In this document: in pieces, positions 9,401 through 18,063 of the stretch
How positions within the stretch are numbered: position 1 is the stretch's first letter
Layout of the letters: each line of letters starts with the position of its first letter
Assembly: GCA_028042835.1 (NCBI GenBank)
Contig: JAOFOL010000012.1
Location: 1 to 53,037 of the forward strand
Direction of reading: 5' to 3'
From: Opitutales bacterium
GTDB taxonomy: Bacteria > Verrucomicrobiota > Verrucomicrobiia > Opitutales > Seribacteraceae
DNA: 53,037 nt
The notes under the pieces: model-generated
Seen by the model: the letters and a program-made list of their open reading frames with translations, nothing else
Told to the model about the DNA's origin: nothing
Databases searched by the model: none
Program-made: the position numbers and the translations under genes

Positions 9401-9685
9401 CCTGGAAATTTCCTGTGCTCTTTGATTAAGCTGTTGCAGATTATCTAAGTTAAGATGACCTGCATTCAAAAACTCGGATGCATAAGAAGCATTCCTCTGA
9501 TATTGGGCAAGTTTACCTTTTAATGCATCGGTCTGAATAAGTCTCCCAGTACGAATACCATCATCTTCAGGATATGTAATTTTTTGCCCTGTGGAAATTT
9601 GACGATCGAGCAAAAACCTCTGTTGATCTAAATCACGAATAGTGTTCGTGACATTACTAGAGACATTGAGGTTGGTAATTCGCAT
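6407..9685 (-). CDS. flgL: Giant hook-filament junction protein FlgL with carbohydrate-binding-like insert
   Basis: Residues 1 to about 145 are a normal flagellin-like N-terminal D0/D1 region (MRITNLNVSSNVTNTIRDLD, a coiled helix pair, then GRSLFAGTEY). About the last 120 residues are the matching C-terminal helices (VSTAYQAAMQVGAQLLNTSL). Typical FlgL is about 300 residues; this is 1092, with roughly 800 inserted between the two halves. Two insert segments (about 442-494 and 729-806) have the CBM5/12 pattern: W, then an aromatic with G-V, then Y/F-x-G-x-Y/W, ending W-x-x-L. A shorter copy lies around 612-635. FlgL is secreted by the flagellar export system and joins hook to filament, so the insert should be exposed on the cell exterior. 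It follows flgK by 2 bases. Confidence 0.92.
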   Translation of the reverse strand: MRITNLNVSSNVTNTIRDLDQQRFLLDRQISTGQKITYPEDDGIRTGRLIQTDALKGKLAQYQRNASYASEFLNAGHLNLDNLQQLNQRAQEISRVAGSQINQSAAETYGHEIEQLVEEALNRINAQHRGRSLFAGTEYKPNFGSTDVQVGQERQKTISLKNGMVGTDGISGSREIKSTESVVFQLNGREYVVKATTDGLSTDQITEIAKDLINQDQGILADSPSLPNPADPSAGYEAFVRVAPPPHDYRNQQAQLYAKISASGDLEVYGTVDEDFSASATFVTTWDPTLYFPEQVDSKLNEKTSELFPGSRYDDLTAQDKDLVRSHVFSDDLPVYNLTGPQMDQLTGQTGSVGGDFVIIDKGAQLYLEDVTFTNDAWRRSGSVINQTQIDPLVYSNALDVEAYFSNNTINPVGDIPATSWERTISVSGSLSNGTSSFDTIHSEQWKRLQTFKLGNVVEFEGKFWESQIPNNTNHKPSLESDLYWKELPSDYSGEREDWELEAVGVKQRFFYMSPDGQMFEDDTDALQYTSDLLLNSTNRLYNDPATLQGDVQALVKQVKYAVTDFSVQGSISNAIATFDPKTLEYALSAAQKGGDVIDAPYLKGQIDRYTDGFQPAQGSVFSYEGNYYLSTDPLSFDVTELPNLQETNREGGGVFFLGKDLPKEGKELIFQDGDSISGKKGDYVFSRVFDPEGNPIAQYHVALQDFTNQPNLEDDTIFGTLPSYSTRQGAEWSSSSVYDQGQIVLYKGNYFQCQVDNFSNKIALQDIEGSQVAVKPDDEFITNEQGQEIANDIWLPLGESLDYVFKFKTTHEDSPKVSIYPAGTSGKDASAEAIVDADGDVVGLKLLDPGRYFFGSSSDGVVPPDFEKASITLQDGTQLMANIIWEENPADPGPFRISGFELVDDGQAIDHNALSSPRVGDTFSFATGSKTFLDHRDDDGKLLSVTYQGGEENALTRVGKDTDVSYTLNASNGNTAVLGNAVNSLVELRDGLFDAAKSTSPSTVPETEKDLIALEDTIIDRMGELSATMVRMETVRTHDEDYVMALDKQISKDLEIDMSEAIMRLTRVSTAYQAAMQVGAQLLNTSLLNYL

Positions 9686-9687
9686 AG

Positions 9688-12600
9688 TTATTTAAGCAAT
9701 CCCATAACAACCAATTCTAACATTTTGTCGAGAGTATTTAATACCCGTGAGGATGCCTGGAATGATCTTTGAAATTGCATTAAATCGGCAACTTCTTCGT
9801 CAATTGAAACTGAACTGACAGACCTTCTCTGATCTAAAAGTAAATTCTCTAATGATTTCTGATGATCATAATTATCACTTAAGTCAGACATTTTATTTCC
9901 TATATCAGCATTTAAAGTCGAAATCTTGAGATTAAATTCACCATCTGCTAAAGCACCAATTTCGTAAGCAATATCGCTTGCACCCTCAGGTGTTGCCTCC
10001 GAAGACTTCAATAGATCAGGTGTTAAATCACTATCAACTTTTAAACTAGCTGCTAAATTCCAAGGGTTAGCCAAGACTGCATCGAAAGTGAAATTATCGC
10101 CAAGCAAGAAAGCTTGTGAACCTTGTTCTACACGAAATGGAATCTCCTCGTAAGCAAGCATTAATGACCGCCCTTCATCTCCTGTACCAATTAGTCCATC
10201 TTCCCCTATATAATTAGGGTCACCTTCAAAAGATATATGCTGCATTCTCCTGGCACTTCCGAAAAACTCATAAAATTGTCCTCCATCAGGACTGTCTAGT
10301 AAATTTTCTGTGTAGTCGTCGCCTCTAACGAAAAATGCATCGGGATTTGTTTGTAGTTCTGCAGGAAAAATCGGGGTTGAATTAACAATCTCAAAAGTAT
10401 CTGTCTCCGCAAATGGCAAAGTCATGTTCACTTCCTCATCAAATACCTTGAAAGTGCCATTTCCTTCCACTCCATATAGACCGTATTCCTCTTCCATTAT
10501 CTTATTATTACCCATTACGGGTCGTGACAGAAAGGAATCAAAACCAAACAAGTATCCCCCGGGTTCATCAGTCGGGTTATGTAAACCATTTACTTTCTCA
10601 ACAAATGAAGAGACCAGACCGTTTAATTCCGTCCTGTACAGTTCAATTCCGTTAACCCGGGCATTTTGGTAACCAGCAAGAACACCTGATTCGGTAACAA
10701 TCTCGAGAGCTTGCCCAGCTTCATTACCTTCAATTAAGATAGCATCATTACTCGGGAAGCCATTCCCTTTATTAATTATATTAAATCCTTTAATTTCACC
10801 GCCACTTACAACAGCTTCCGCTAGGCCTAAATTGACTTCCACCAAGACTCCTGTATTCACATCATAACCTGAAGGTGAATTTAGCCTGACCACTTCTTCT
10901 GGATTATCAGCGCTGACCTGAGCTTTGAAAAGTTTAAAATTTGACTTCCATTGGTTGTCGTTCGGATTGAAATTAGCTATTTCAAGAGGATCAGATATAG
11001 GCAGGTCCGGAGCAGATTTGATTAAATAGTGATTTCCATCAAATAATAAAACATCACCTTCAGTATTACTGAAATCAAGTTCTTGTGCTTGAGTGGTGTT
11101 ATTGAAGGCAAGAAAATCATCAACCTTTTTTGTAGTTTCTGAAAAAGCACTAACTTTAAGAAACTGCTCAGAAGCAGATGGTGCGGTGGGATTAGCGACT
11201 AGATCTACATCATCAAGCGCAATGTAGTAATCATAAGAAATCTCACCGACTCCAGATCCGTTATCTACCCTAAGGTAATCACCTTTATCCACAGTAGCAT
11301 CAAGTAAAGGATCTTTTATTTCAGGATCGTTTAAATTGGGGAGAGTATTACCTAAGGCAACTACACTTCCCGCAACACCGGTTTCACCAAAAACATTCAA
11401 TGAAACCAGCTCACCTTTTTCTCGACCTTGAAGGTTTACTTCTAATTCAGCATTTCGAGCGATATTAGTCGATGCCTGAAAATATGAGTCTCCAAATTTG
11501 AAAATATCATTTTTAAGATAATTTCGGCCTGAAGATTGATTGCCTGTTTCTTCAGAAACAGGAGAAACAGTAGATGTGGCTTGGTATAATTTACCTTCGT
11601 AGTAAATCTGATCACCTGCATCAAAAGATTCAAGATCTGAAAAAGATTTCTTAACTTCGTTCACCTGACCATTCGGAAATTGAGTAATTTCCATGAAAAG
11701 ATTACTACCATTCGGGTCAGTACCTGCTATGGTGTTGTCAAGTGCTTGCCACAGAGCAGTCTCACCATCTGGTTTTTGAAAATAGAATACATCTCCCTTA
11801 TTTCTTTTTAAATTTTCAGCGGGCGCAACAACAGCGTTAGCCACTTCGTTGAGTAATTCACTCAACCCTGCTCCATCGTCAACAGGCTGCCCTGCCGGAA
11901 GAACATCAACCGCACCTTGTGCAGCCGCAGTCTGCGGGGCTACTTGTGCATTGGCAGCAACGTCATCTGAAATAGGTTTAGGAGGGAGTAGGCTAACCAA
12001 AATAGGACCATCTGTGTCATCAAACAAGGTTCCACTATTTTGGACTTCAAGAAAACCTAACTGCCCGTTGGAGTCGATCTTAGCATGAATTTTTGCATCA
12101 GTACCGTTAACTCCATTGGAAGAAAGTGAGAAGTCTTGATTCCACTTATTGGTGAGCTTCTTTGGACCGGTAGAGTCAAGAAGCTTAATCTGCTGCCCGT
12201 CTTTTGATGTAGCAAACACATTAAGGAAACCAGTTGCCTCACCAGTGTTTAGATCGGCGGCATCTTCAACCTTAACTTCCATTAACTTTGAGAGATCTTC
12301 CAGTAAAGCTTGTCTACGGTCCCGATAGGTAACGGCTTTACCCTTATCTTGTAACTCAAACCTTCTAACCTGTTTATTGACCTCGTGAAGTTGACTGAGG
12401 ATTCTATTTACATCATCAATACTTCGAGCAACCGTTTGAGTAAGGTCGTACTCAATATCCTCTAAGCTTTGACCTGCATCGTTAAACCTTTTTGTTAATG
12501 TTTGAGTTTTATTGTAAAGTTCCTGCCTGATCGTGGCTTCATCAGGGGAAGCTGAAAGTTCTTGGAATGCATTGAAAAAGTCATTGAGAGCTCTTGCTAA

Positions 12601-12978
12601 ACTACCAGGAGCTAAAATACTATCGTGAGTATCGTCTAAGCCTGCATTAATTTGAGGACTAGTTAATGTTTCACCCAAAGCCGCCTGCAATAGGTCAAAA
12701 ACCTCCTTTTCAGCCTCCAAGGCCGCAGTTTGCCCGACTTCATCGACCACTCTGCGGTCGAGGAAATCATTTCTTACATGCTCCAAACCTCCGGATTCAA
12801 GACCTGAAGTCAACAATCCACCATGCGATCCATACATAACGCCCTCTCTAGCCAGAACTCTCTGGCGGGCATATGTTTCATCATTTACATGAGCTAAATT
12901 CTGACCTGCAATCTCAGCAGTCTTCGCATGATAACGAAGTGCTTCGCTACTTTTGCTTATTTCTCCGAGTAAAGACAT
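9688..12978 (-). CDS. flgK: Giant hook-associated protein FlgK with repeated insert modules
   Basis: The N-terminus (MSLLGEISKSSEALRYHAKT, then AGQNLAHVNDETYARQRV) and the C-terminus (VSIDEEVADLMQFQRSFQAS, then LNTLDKMLELVV) are standard FlgK D0/D1 regions. The first 290 residues follow the family closely. The protein is 1096 residues, against about 550 normally. The central insert holds repeated short beta modules with the pattern G-D-x-I/V-x-Y/F-x-G-x-x-Y-x-A/S: at about 447-470 (GDQIYYEGKLYQAT), 485-505 (FKFGDSYFQAS) and 637-687 (GDVLLFDGNHYLI, followed by W). Similar modules occur in FlgL, encoded next door. Like FlgL it is exported and lies at the hook-filament junction. Confidence 0.92.
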   Translation of the reverse strand: MSLLGEISKSSEALRYHAKTAEIAGQNLAHVNDETYARQRVLAREGVMYGSHGGLLTSGLESGGLEHVRNDFLDRRVVDEVGQTAALEAEKEVFDLLQAALGETLTSPQINAGLDDTHDSILAPGSLARALNDFFNAFQELSASPDEATIRQELYNKTQTLTKRFNDAGQSLEDIEYDLTQTVARSIDDVNRILSQLHEVNKQVRRFELQDKGKAVTYRDRRQALLEDLSKLMEVKVEDAADLNTGEATGFLNVFATSKDGQQIKLLDSTGPKKLTNKWNQDFSLSSNGVNGTDAKIHAKIDSNGQLGFLEVQNSGTLFDDTDGPILVSLLPPKPISDDVAANAQVAPQTAAAQGAVDVLPAGQPVDDGAGLSELLNEVANAVVAPAENLKRNKGDVFYFQKPDGETALWQALDNTIAGTDPNGSNLFMEITQFPNGQVNEVKKSFSDLESFDAGDQIYYEGKLYQATSTVSPVSEETGNQSSGRNYLKNDIFKFGDSYFQASTNIARNAELEVNLQGREKGELVSLNVFGETGVAGSVVALGNTLPNLNDPEIKDPLLDATVDKGDYLRVDNGSGVGEISYDYYIALDDVDLVANPTAPSASEQFLKVSAFSETTKKVDDFLAFNNTTQAQELDFSNTEGDVLLFDGNHYLIKSAPDLPISDPLEIANFNPNDNQWKSNFKLFKAQVSADNPEEVVRLNSPSGYDVNTGVLVEVNLGLAEAVVSGGEIKGFNIINKGNGFPSNDAILIEGNEAGQALEIVTESGVLAGYQNARVNGIELYRTELNGLVSSFVEKVNGLHNPTDEPGGYLFGFDSFLSRPVMGNNKIMEEEYGLYGVEGNGTFKVFDEEVNMTLPFAETDTFEIVNSTPIFPAELQTNPDAFFVRGDDYTENLLDSPDGGQFYEFFGSARRMQHISFEGDPNYIGEDGLIGTGDEGRSLMLAYEEIPFRVEQGSQAFLLGDNFTFDAVLANPWNLAASLKVDSDLTPDLLKSSEATPEGASDIAYEIGALADGEFNLKISTLNADIGNKMSDLSDNYDHQKSLENLLLDQRRSVSSVSIDEEVADLMQFQRSFQASSRVLNTLDKMLELVVMGLLK

Positions 12979-12989
12979 CTTAAAAAATA

Positions 12990-13517
12990 TTAAGCAGACT
13001 CACTAAGGTTTGATCTTCCACTTGATAACCGTTTTAAATTACCGTCACGCGTGTAAGTCTTGGTTTGGGAACTAGGATCAGTAACGCTTAAAATTTGATC
13101 AGTAACTTCACTCAATCGCATTAATAATCTTTGATTCTGCTCAATTTTTTTCCTAACCTGTGAAATCAAGCTGTTAATCTCTTCGATGATACTATGAAAC
13201 ATGGGTTGAGTAACATCCGGAAAATGATCTACGATCTCACTAAGAGATGAATTTTCTGATTCGCCAAAACCTTGAGCCAAACTTGAAACAAAACCTTGCC
13301 TACGCTTATGCAGTATTTGACTTGCTTCCATTTGGGTCTGCACAGACTGATTTAATTCCATTAGACTATCAGGCCTCCGATTCAAAATACTTTGTTGTTG
13401 AGCACTCAATAACCCTATCAATCCACCATATTCTTGCAACTCATCTCGTAGAAGAGTGAGAAGATCTTCCCAACTAAAAGTTAGATTTGGGGATACTTTT
13501 TGTGAAACATTAACCAT
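12990..13517 (-). CDS. flgN: Flagellar export chaperone FlgN
   Basis: This 175-residue, largely helical protein has heptad-like spacing throughout and lies directly upstream of flgK, where flgN is expected. FlgN is the type III export chaperone for FlgK and FlgL. Residues about 20-110 (LLTLLRDELQEYGGLIGLLS and onward) resemble the FlgN helical domain. The last 30 residues are Ser/Arg-rich and probably disordered. Sequence conservation in FlgN is weak, so the call rests on helical content, size and position. Confidence 0.8.
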   Translation of the reverse strand: MVNVSQKVSPNLTFSWEDLLTLLRDELQEYGGLIGLLSAQQQSILNRRPDSLMELNQSVQTQMEASQILHKRRQGFVSSLAQGFGESENSSLSEIVDHFPDVTQPMFHSIIEEINSLISQVRKKIEQNQRLLMRLSEVTDQILSVTDPSSQTKTYTRDGNLKRLSSGRSNLSESA

Positions 13518-13519
13518 CT

Positions 13520-13879
13520 CTAGTTTTTACTTTCAACATTGGTTTCTCCGGAATTATCCGAGGATTCTCCAACCTGCCTGTTTAATTGTTGCTGAAGGAT
13601 ATTGGAAACACCGAAACCACCACCTGTTGCAATGCTTTCAGAAATGGCGTCGGTAAAAAAGTGCCGGTACATTCTATGAGCTCCACCGTCTTCATTAAAA
13701 ACTCCTTTAAACATAGGCTTAAGTGCTTCTTTCAAAAATTGTTTAACCAATACTGATTCAAATTGCTGACTGACCGCAGCATTTTTTTCCAAATCTGTAG
13801 CATGCTTGGAGTGGGCCATCTCCATAAGCATAGAGGTATCCATGCCCACATACTTACTGTCTATATTTGAAGATTCCAT
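13520..13879 (-). CDS. flgJ: FlgJ-type rod-binding protein, lacking the muramidase domain
   Basis: The 119 residues cover only the rod-binding half of FlgJ. QFESVLVKQFLKEALKPMF is followed by a histidine-containing RMYRHFFTDAISESIATGGG segment, the family signature. The peptidoglycan hydrolase domain of enteric FlgJ is absent, as is common outside gammaproteobacteria, so a separate lytic enzyme must open the wall. The protein caps the growing rod in the periplasm. An AGG lies a few bases before the ATG. The gene is 6 bases after flgI. Confidence 0.9.
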   Translation of the reverse strand: MESSNIDSKYVGMDTSMLMEMAHSKHATDLEKNAAVSQQFESVLVKQFLKEALKPMFKGVFNEDGGAHRMYRHFFTDAISESIATGGGFGVSNILQQQLNRQVGESSDNSGETNVESKN

Positions 13880-13885
13880 TACCTA

Positions 13886-14989
13886 TTAGTTAATAATCAA
13901 CTCTGCTTGTAGTGCACCAGCATTTTTGATCGATTGAAGGATTGATGTCATCTCCCTCGTTGTCAGCCCCAAACGATTGAGAGCAGATGCAAGATCGTTA
14001 ACCGTTGATGCCCCTACAGGGTCGAGTTCTTCGATTGTATCAAAACGACCGATTTCTTCAATCAGTTCGGCGTTTTCACCTTCTAAAATCGTTGTTGCTC
14101 CCTGTGAAAAAGGCAAAGGTTGACTCACCCCAGTTGTCGGGTTCAAAAATATAGTTATGTTACTATTACTTACCGCCACCGGTGATATCCTCACATTTTC
14201 TGTAGCTACGATAGTTCCAGTCCTTTCATTAATTATAACTCGAGCGGGAACATTAGGTCGGACATCAATTGTGCCAATAGCAGCAAGAAAATTAGTCGTT
14301 TGACCAAGAAACTCACGGGGTAATCTTACATTCACAGAACCTCCATCATTGGCAATAGATGTGCCTGGATAATATTTGTTGATTGCATCAGCAACCTTCA
14401 CAGCAGTCATCGAATCAGGTGAACGAAGGAGTAACTCGATAGACCCATTGTTTAAAACCTTACTATCAATTTCTTTCTCAACCAAGGCTCCATTTGAAAC
14501 AATACCAACAGTCGGATGATTGACCTGAACATTCGCACCACCGGCATTCCCCGCAGAAAGACCACCAACAGAAACCGGTCCTTGTGCTACAGCATAGACA
14601 TTTCCATCCGCACCTTCAAGTGCAGCCTGCAATAAGATTCCACCCTGCAAAGCATCTGCATTACCAATGGAAGAAACGGTAACATCAATCCTGGAACCAT
14701 GTTTGGCAAAAGGACCTATATCGGCTGTAACCATAACAGCAGCTATGTTTCTTGATTTGTCAGCCTTATCAGCCCGGATACCCAGTCTTTCCAATGCATT
14801 CAGAATACCTAGCTCTGTGTACTCAATACGGGAATCGCCCTGACCAGCTAAACCAGTAACGATTCCATACCCAAACAGCTGATTACTCCTACTACCACGA
14901 ACATCAGTTAGATCCTCAATACGGGCAGCATTTAAAAAGCAAAAAGTTGCCGAAGCAAAAAGTAAACAAATTTTGAATATTACGGACAT
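13886..14989 (-). CDS. flgI: Flagellar P-ring protein FlgI
   Basis: This 367-residue protein has a signal peptide at about residues 1-21, then ARIEDLTDVRGSRSNQLFGYG, the hallmark of mature FlgI. Further conserved blocks are GIVTGLAGQGDS, the glycine-rich GPVSVGGLSAGNAGG, and near the C-terminus ALNRLGLTTREMTSILQSIK. FlgI subunits form the P-ring around the rod in the peptidoglycan layer. Length is typical. Confidence 0.97.
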   Translation of the reverse strand: MSVIFKICLLFASATFCFLNAARIEDLTDVRGSRSNQLFGYGIVTGLAGQGDSRIEYTELGILNALERLGIRADKADKSRNIAAVMVTADIGPFAKHGSRIDVTVSSIGNADALQGGILLQAALEGADGNVYAVAQGPVSVGGLSAGNAGGANVQVNHPTVGIVSNGALVEKEIDSKVLNNGSIELLLRSPDSMTAVKVADAINKYYPGTSIANDGGSVNVRLPREFLGQTTNFLAAIGTIDVRPNVPARVIINERTGTIVATENVRISPVAVSNSNITIFLNPTTGVSQPLPFSQGATTILEGENAELIEEIGRFDTIEELDPVGASTVNDLASALNRLGLTTREMTSILQSIKNAGALQAELIIN

Positions 14990-14998
14990 TCTAAGATC

Positions 14999-15634
14999 TT
15001 AGAAAGGGTTTAAGATTGAGGCTAATCGTTGGTACCATGATTCCTTTTGGGCATCATTGAGACTACCTTTAGAAACAAATTCAATTTGTGCATCTGCAAT
15101 ATATTGGGAGGAAATTATATTTCTATATCTCAAACCATCCTTAAATCCATATCCGATATCTTCTTCCCGTACCATTCCTTTTAATACAGCATAATAGCTT
15201 TCACCCGAAAAAGTTACCATACGAGCTCCCTCGATTACAAGAACCCTGTTGGGTAATACATCAATGATGACAACACTGACCCTTCCTTTTAGGTCGGAAG
15301 TATTAGCTATGGAACCTCCGCCCTGATTACTACTCTTAGTTTCGATCTCAGTGGCTGGCAAATTCCCCTTGTGTTTTCCCATGCCACTGTTTGCAAATAA
15401 AAACTGTTGGACAGCATTTTCGATTTGCGACTGTCTGTTTCGAACCGAATTTTGGGAAGCAGCAAGCGAGGAACTCTCTGCAACATCAATAGTAATAAGA
15501 TCGCCTACGGAATAAGCACGCTTACCAGCATACAATCCTCTTTGAGAATTGGAACTCTTCGTCCACAGAGATGTAGCACAAACAAAAAGAGTTGCACTAA
15601 AAAAAGAAAAAATGATTAAGAAATATTTGATCAT
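14999..15634 (-). CDS. flgH: Flagellar L-ring protein FlgH
   Basis: This 211-residue protein has an N-terminal hydrophobic segment (residues 4-18). The FlgH signature VGDLITIDVAESSSLA and the later block VLVIEGARMVTFSGE with a following R-x-D-I-x-x-x-N/Q-like stretch support the call. FlgH forms the L-ring in the outer membrane, so its presence shows a diderm envelope. Canonical FlgH is a lipoprotein. The only cysteine at the signal region is Cys19, preceded by Leu-Phe-Val, which is a poor lipobox. It lies between flgA and flgI. Confidence 0.93.
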   Translation of the reverse strand: MIKYFLIIFSFFSATLFVCATSLWTKSSNSQRGLYAGKRAYSVGDLITIDVAESSSLAASQNSVRNRQSQIENAVQQFLFANSGMGKHKGNLPATEIETKSSNQGGGSIANTSDLKGRVSVVIIDVLPNRVLVIEGARMVTFSGESYYAVLKGMVREEDIGYGFKDGLRYRNIISSQYIADAQIEFVSKGSLNDAQKESWYQRLASILNPF

Positions 15635-15638
15635 AGGA

Positions 15639-16487
15639 TTATAATTGGACTTTCACACTCTTTTCATTCAAAACTTTCGCTTGAAATTCTTTATCAGAAG
15701 ACAAATTACGGACTTTTACAAAACCACCTTCTACACCGTTCTCTAAAGCCATTCCTTTCATTGAAATATAAATTCCACTTCCAGAAGCGTAGACATCAAC
15801 GATCTCACCTTTCTTAACGAGAGCAACTTTTGTTAAATGACTCCATTTTAAAACTGAATTTTCTCTGAGATTAACCCCTAATTGATACCCTTTTAGATTA
15901 GTTCCGACAGGTACCGCACCCACATGTTGCTTCAAAACATCAACGGGACGACCAATCAAATTATCGCCTTTGACCTTTGATCCTCTTGGTAGTAAGCCTT
16001 TGGTATAGAAAGCTTCAACAAAATGAGAAACGCGAATCGGTTCAGCAAACTCTCCAATGTTTACACCATTATCCCAAATTGCAAATCTTATGAATGTGCT
16101 AGGGCAAAGTTGGTCAGGCATACAATCTCTAATTTTAATTATGAAGTTACCGCTTAATTTCACAGGACTCCATTGCCTGGTTACATAGGCGGTTATCTTT
16201 CCAGAGACTTGATACCTGTGAGAAAGTAATTCTCCAAGCTTCGCTTCTAAAAGTTCGCGGGAAAGTAGAAAATCTACAGGAACGGAAGAATGCTCAGGAA
16301 TATTGAAATCTGAATTCCTAAGAAATTTCGACGGTGCAATGGATGCCGAAGTTTTATTCCCTACGATAGAACCTGGATTGAAAGAGGATGGACGGATAGA
16401 AATAGGATCCAGGAAACGCGTAACATCCCCAAACAAAAAGCATGGTAATACCAAAATGATAAAGTATGTAGCGATTCCCTTGAACAT
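15639..16487 (-). CDS. flgA: P-ring assembly chaperone FlgA
   Basis: This 282-residue protein starts with a signal-like hydrophobic stretch (residues 5-20). The C-terminal half contains SAF-type motifs: LLPRGSKVKGDNLIGRPVDV, then SVLKWSHLTKVALVKKGEIV and a closing NLSSDKEFQAKVLNEKSVKV, which are typical of FlgA. FlgA is the periplasmic chaperone for FlgI polymerisation. The start at 16487 is supported by an AAGG that spans the end of flgG, 7 bases before the ATG. Confidence 0.92.
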   Translation of the reverse strand: MFKGIATYFIILVLPCFLFGDVTRFLDPISIRPSSFNPGSIVGNKTSASIAPSKFLRNSDFNIPEHSSVPVDFLLSRELLEAKLGELLSHRYQVSGKITAYVTRQWSPVKLSGNFIIKIRDCMPDQLCPSTFIRFAIWDNGVNIGEFAEPIRVSHFVEAFYTKGLLPRGSKVKGDNLIGRPVDVLKQHVGAVPVGTNLKGYQLGVNLRENSVLKWSHLTKVALVKKGEIVDVYASGSGIYISMKGMALENGVEGGFVKVRNLSSDKEFQAKVLNEKSVKVQL

Positions 16488-16491
16488 AGAA

Positions 16492-17274
16492 TTACCTTTT
16501 CAACTGATTAACTCTCGAAAGCATATCATCAGATGTTTGAATAGACTTGGAGTTAATTTCGTAAGCACGCTGTGCAATAATCATATTTACCATCTCTTCA
16601 ACAACATTCACATTGGACATTTCTAAGTAACCTTGTTGCAAAACACCAAAACCATTTTCTCCCGGAGCACCAATCTCAGGAGGACCGCTCGCTTCAGTTT
16701 CAGTGTAAAGGTTTCCCCCTTGTGCTTTTAAACCCGCGTGATTGGGAAACCGGACAAGTTCAAGTTGACCAATAATTTGAGTTCCATCCGCAGTCTCCAC
16801 AGAAACCTCACCGGTTGGAGATACAAAAACATTGGTAACTTCTGGGTCAATTTGAAGACCAGCAGCAAGAGGAAGAGCATCTGCAGTGGTAATTTGACCA
16901 TCGGGACCTACCTTAAATGCACCATCACGAGTGTACGCTTCAGTGCCATCAGGTCGCTCAACTTGGAAAAAACCGACCCCATCTATGGCGATATCCATTT
17001 TTTCACTAGTTTGCGTGAGTTGTCCTTGGGTAAAGATTTTTGCAGTAGATACAACTTTGGTTCCATTTCCCATCTCAACACCTGTAGGAATAACATTACC
17101 TGCACCAGTTTGCCCACCTGCTTGTCGAGGGTTCTGGTAAAGTAAATCTTGGAATTCTATTTTGTTCTTTTTAAAACCGGTGGTGTTAACATTGGCTATG
17201 TTATTGGAAATAACATTGAGATTTAATTGCTGTGCCTGCATTCCTGTGGCACCTGAGTAAAGAGATAAGTTCAT
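16492..17274 (-). CDS. flgG: Flagellar distal rod protein FlgG
   Basis: This 260-residue protein has the FlgG N-terminus MNLSLYSGATGMQAQQLNLN, the rod/hook consensus VISNNIANVNTTGFKK, the mid-region DGVGFFQVERPDGTEAYTRDG, and the C-terminal VVEEMVNMIIAQRAYEINSK. FlgG builds the distal rod. Length and motifs are normal. It directly follows flgF and precedes flgA. Confidence 0.97.
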   Translation of the reverse strand: MNLSLYSGATGMQAQQLNLNVISNNIANVNTTGFKKNKIEFQDLLYQNPRQAGGQTGAGNVIPTGVEMGNGTKVVSTAKIFTQGQLTQTSEKMDIAIDGVGFFQVERPDGTEAYTRDGAFKVGPDGQITTADALPLAAGLQIDPEVTNVFVSPTGEVSVETADGTQIIGQLELVRFPNHAGLKAQGGNLYTETEASGPPEIGAPGENGFGVLQQGYLEMSNVNVVEEMVNMIIAQRAYEINSKSIQTSDDMLSRVNQLKR

Positions 17275-17289
17275 ATTTTTATTATTTTA

Positions 17290-18051
17290 TTAAGCTGTTT
17301 GCCCTAAAGTTCCGATTGCCTTGCCGAGATTTTCATCGAATGTTGTGATCATTTTTTGATTAGCTTCATGCGCTCTTGATACTTCAATAAGGCCGATCAT
17401 TTCTTGGATCGCAGAAACATTACTATCTTCAAGATATCCCTGCATGATTGTAAACTGCTCAGGATCACCAAGTTCTGGTTCAATTCCATCTTCCTTCGCA
17501 ACAAATCCACCTCCAACTTTTTGTAGATCCATCAAAGGATCATTAAAAACAAAAACTCCGACTTGACCTATGTTCTGCTCACCCTGAAAAACTTGACCAC
17601 TTTTGTCTATTGTTAGATCTCCACCACCAGGAATAGTTTGAATATTATTGCCACCAGCATCAGAGAATTCATGCCCCATACTATTAACCATGACACCGTC
17701 TGCATTAATGTAATGCTGACCGTCTCGAGTGTAAACAGGGTCTCCATTTGCATTCATCAGAGCAAAAAAACCATCTCCTCTTAACGCCATATCTAAAGGA
17801 TTATTTGTTTCACGCATTTCACCCTCATTGTAGTCGACTTGATTCTTCATAACAGGAAATGATCCTGGCATTTCGTTCCTAAGTCGATCGTGGGTACTTC
17901 TAGCTATTTCTCCACCTTCGACAGCTTCAAAACTAACTGCAACCTTTTTGAAACCAGAGACATGGCTTGCCGCAATGTTGTTTGCAATAACATTTTGGTA
18001 CTGCTCTAATCCCCTAAGTGCTGATGCATTTTCATATAAAGATAGATTCAC
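17290..18051 (-). CDS. flgF: Flagellar proximal rod protein FlgF
   Basis: This 253-residue protein starts with GTG and begins MNLSLYENASALRGLEQYQN, so the start is fixed by similarity to its neighbour FlgG. It has VIANNIAASHVSGFKK, ALRGDGFFALMNANGDPVYT, and C-terminal AIQEMIGLIEVSRAHEANQK, which place it in the FlgF/FlgG rod family. Being upstream of flgG, it is best called FlgF. It is the first gene after a 56-base gap that holds a sigma-54-like promoter, and so heads the flgF-to-csrA unit. Confidence 0.9.
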   Translation of the reverse strand: MNLSLYENASALRGLEQYQNVIANNIAASHVSGFKKVAVSFEAVEGGEIARSTHDRLRNEMPGSFPVMKNQVDYNEGEMRETNNPLDMALRGDGFFALMNANGDPVYTRDGQHYINADGVMVNSMGHEFSDAGGNNIQTIPGGGDLTIDKSGQVFQGEQNIGQVGVFVFNDPLMDLQKVGGGFVAKEDGIEPELGDPEQFTIMQGYLEDSNVSAIQEMIGLIEVSRAHEANQKMITTFDENLGKAIGTLGQTA

Positions 18052-18063
18052 ACATCTATCAAA

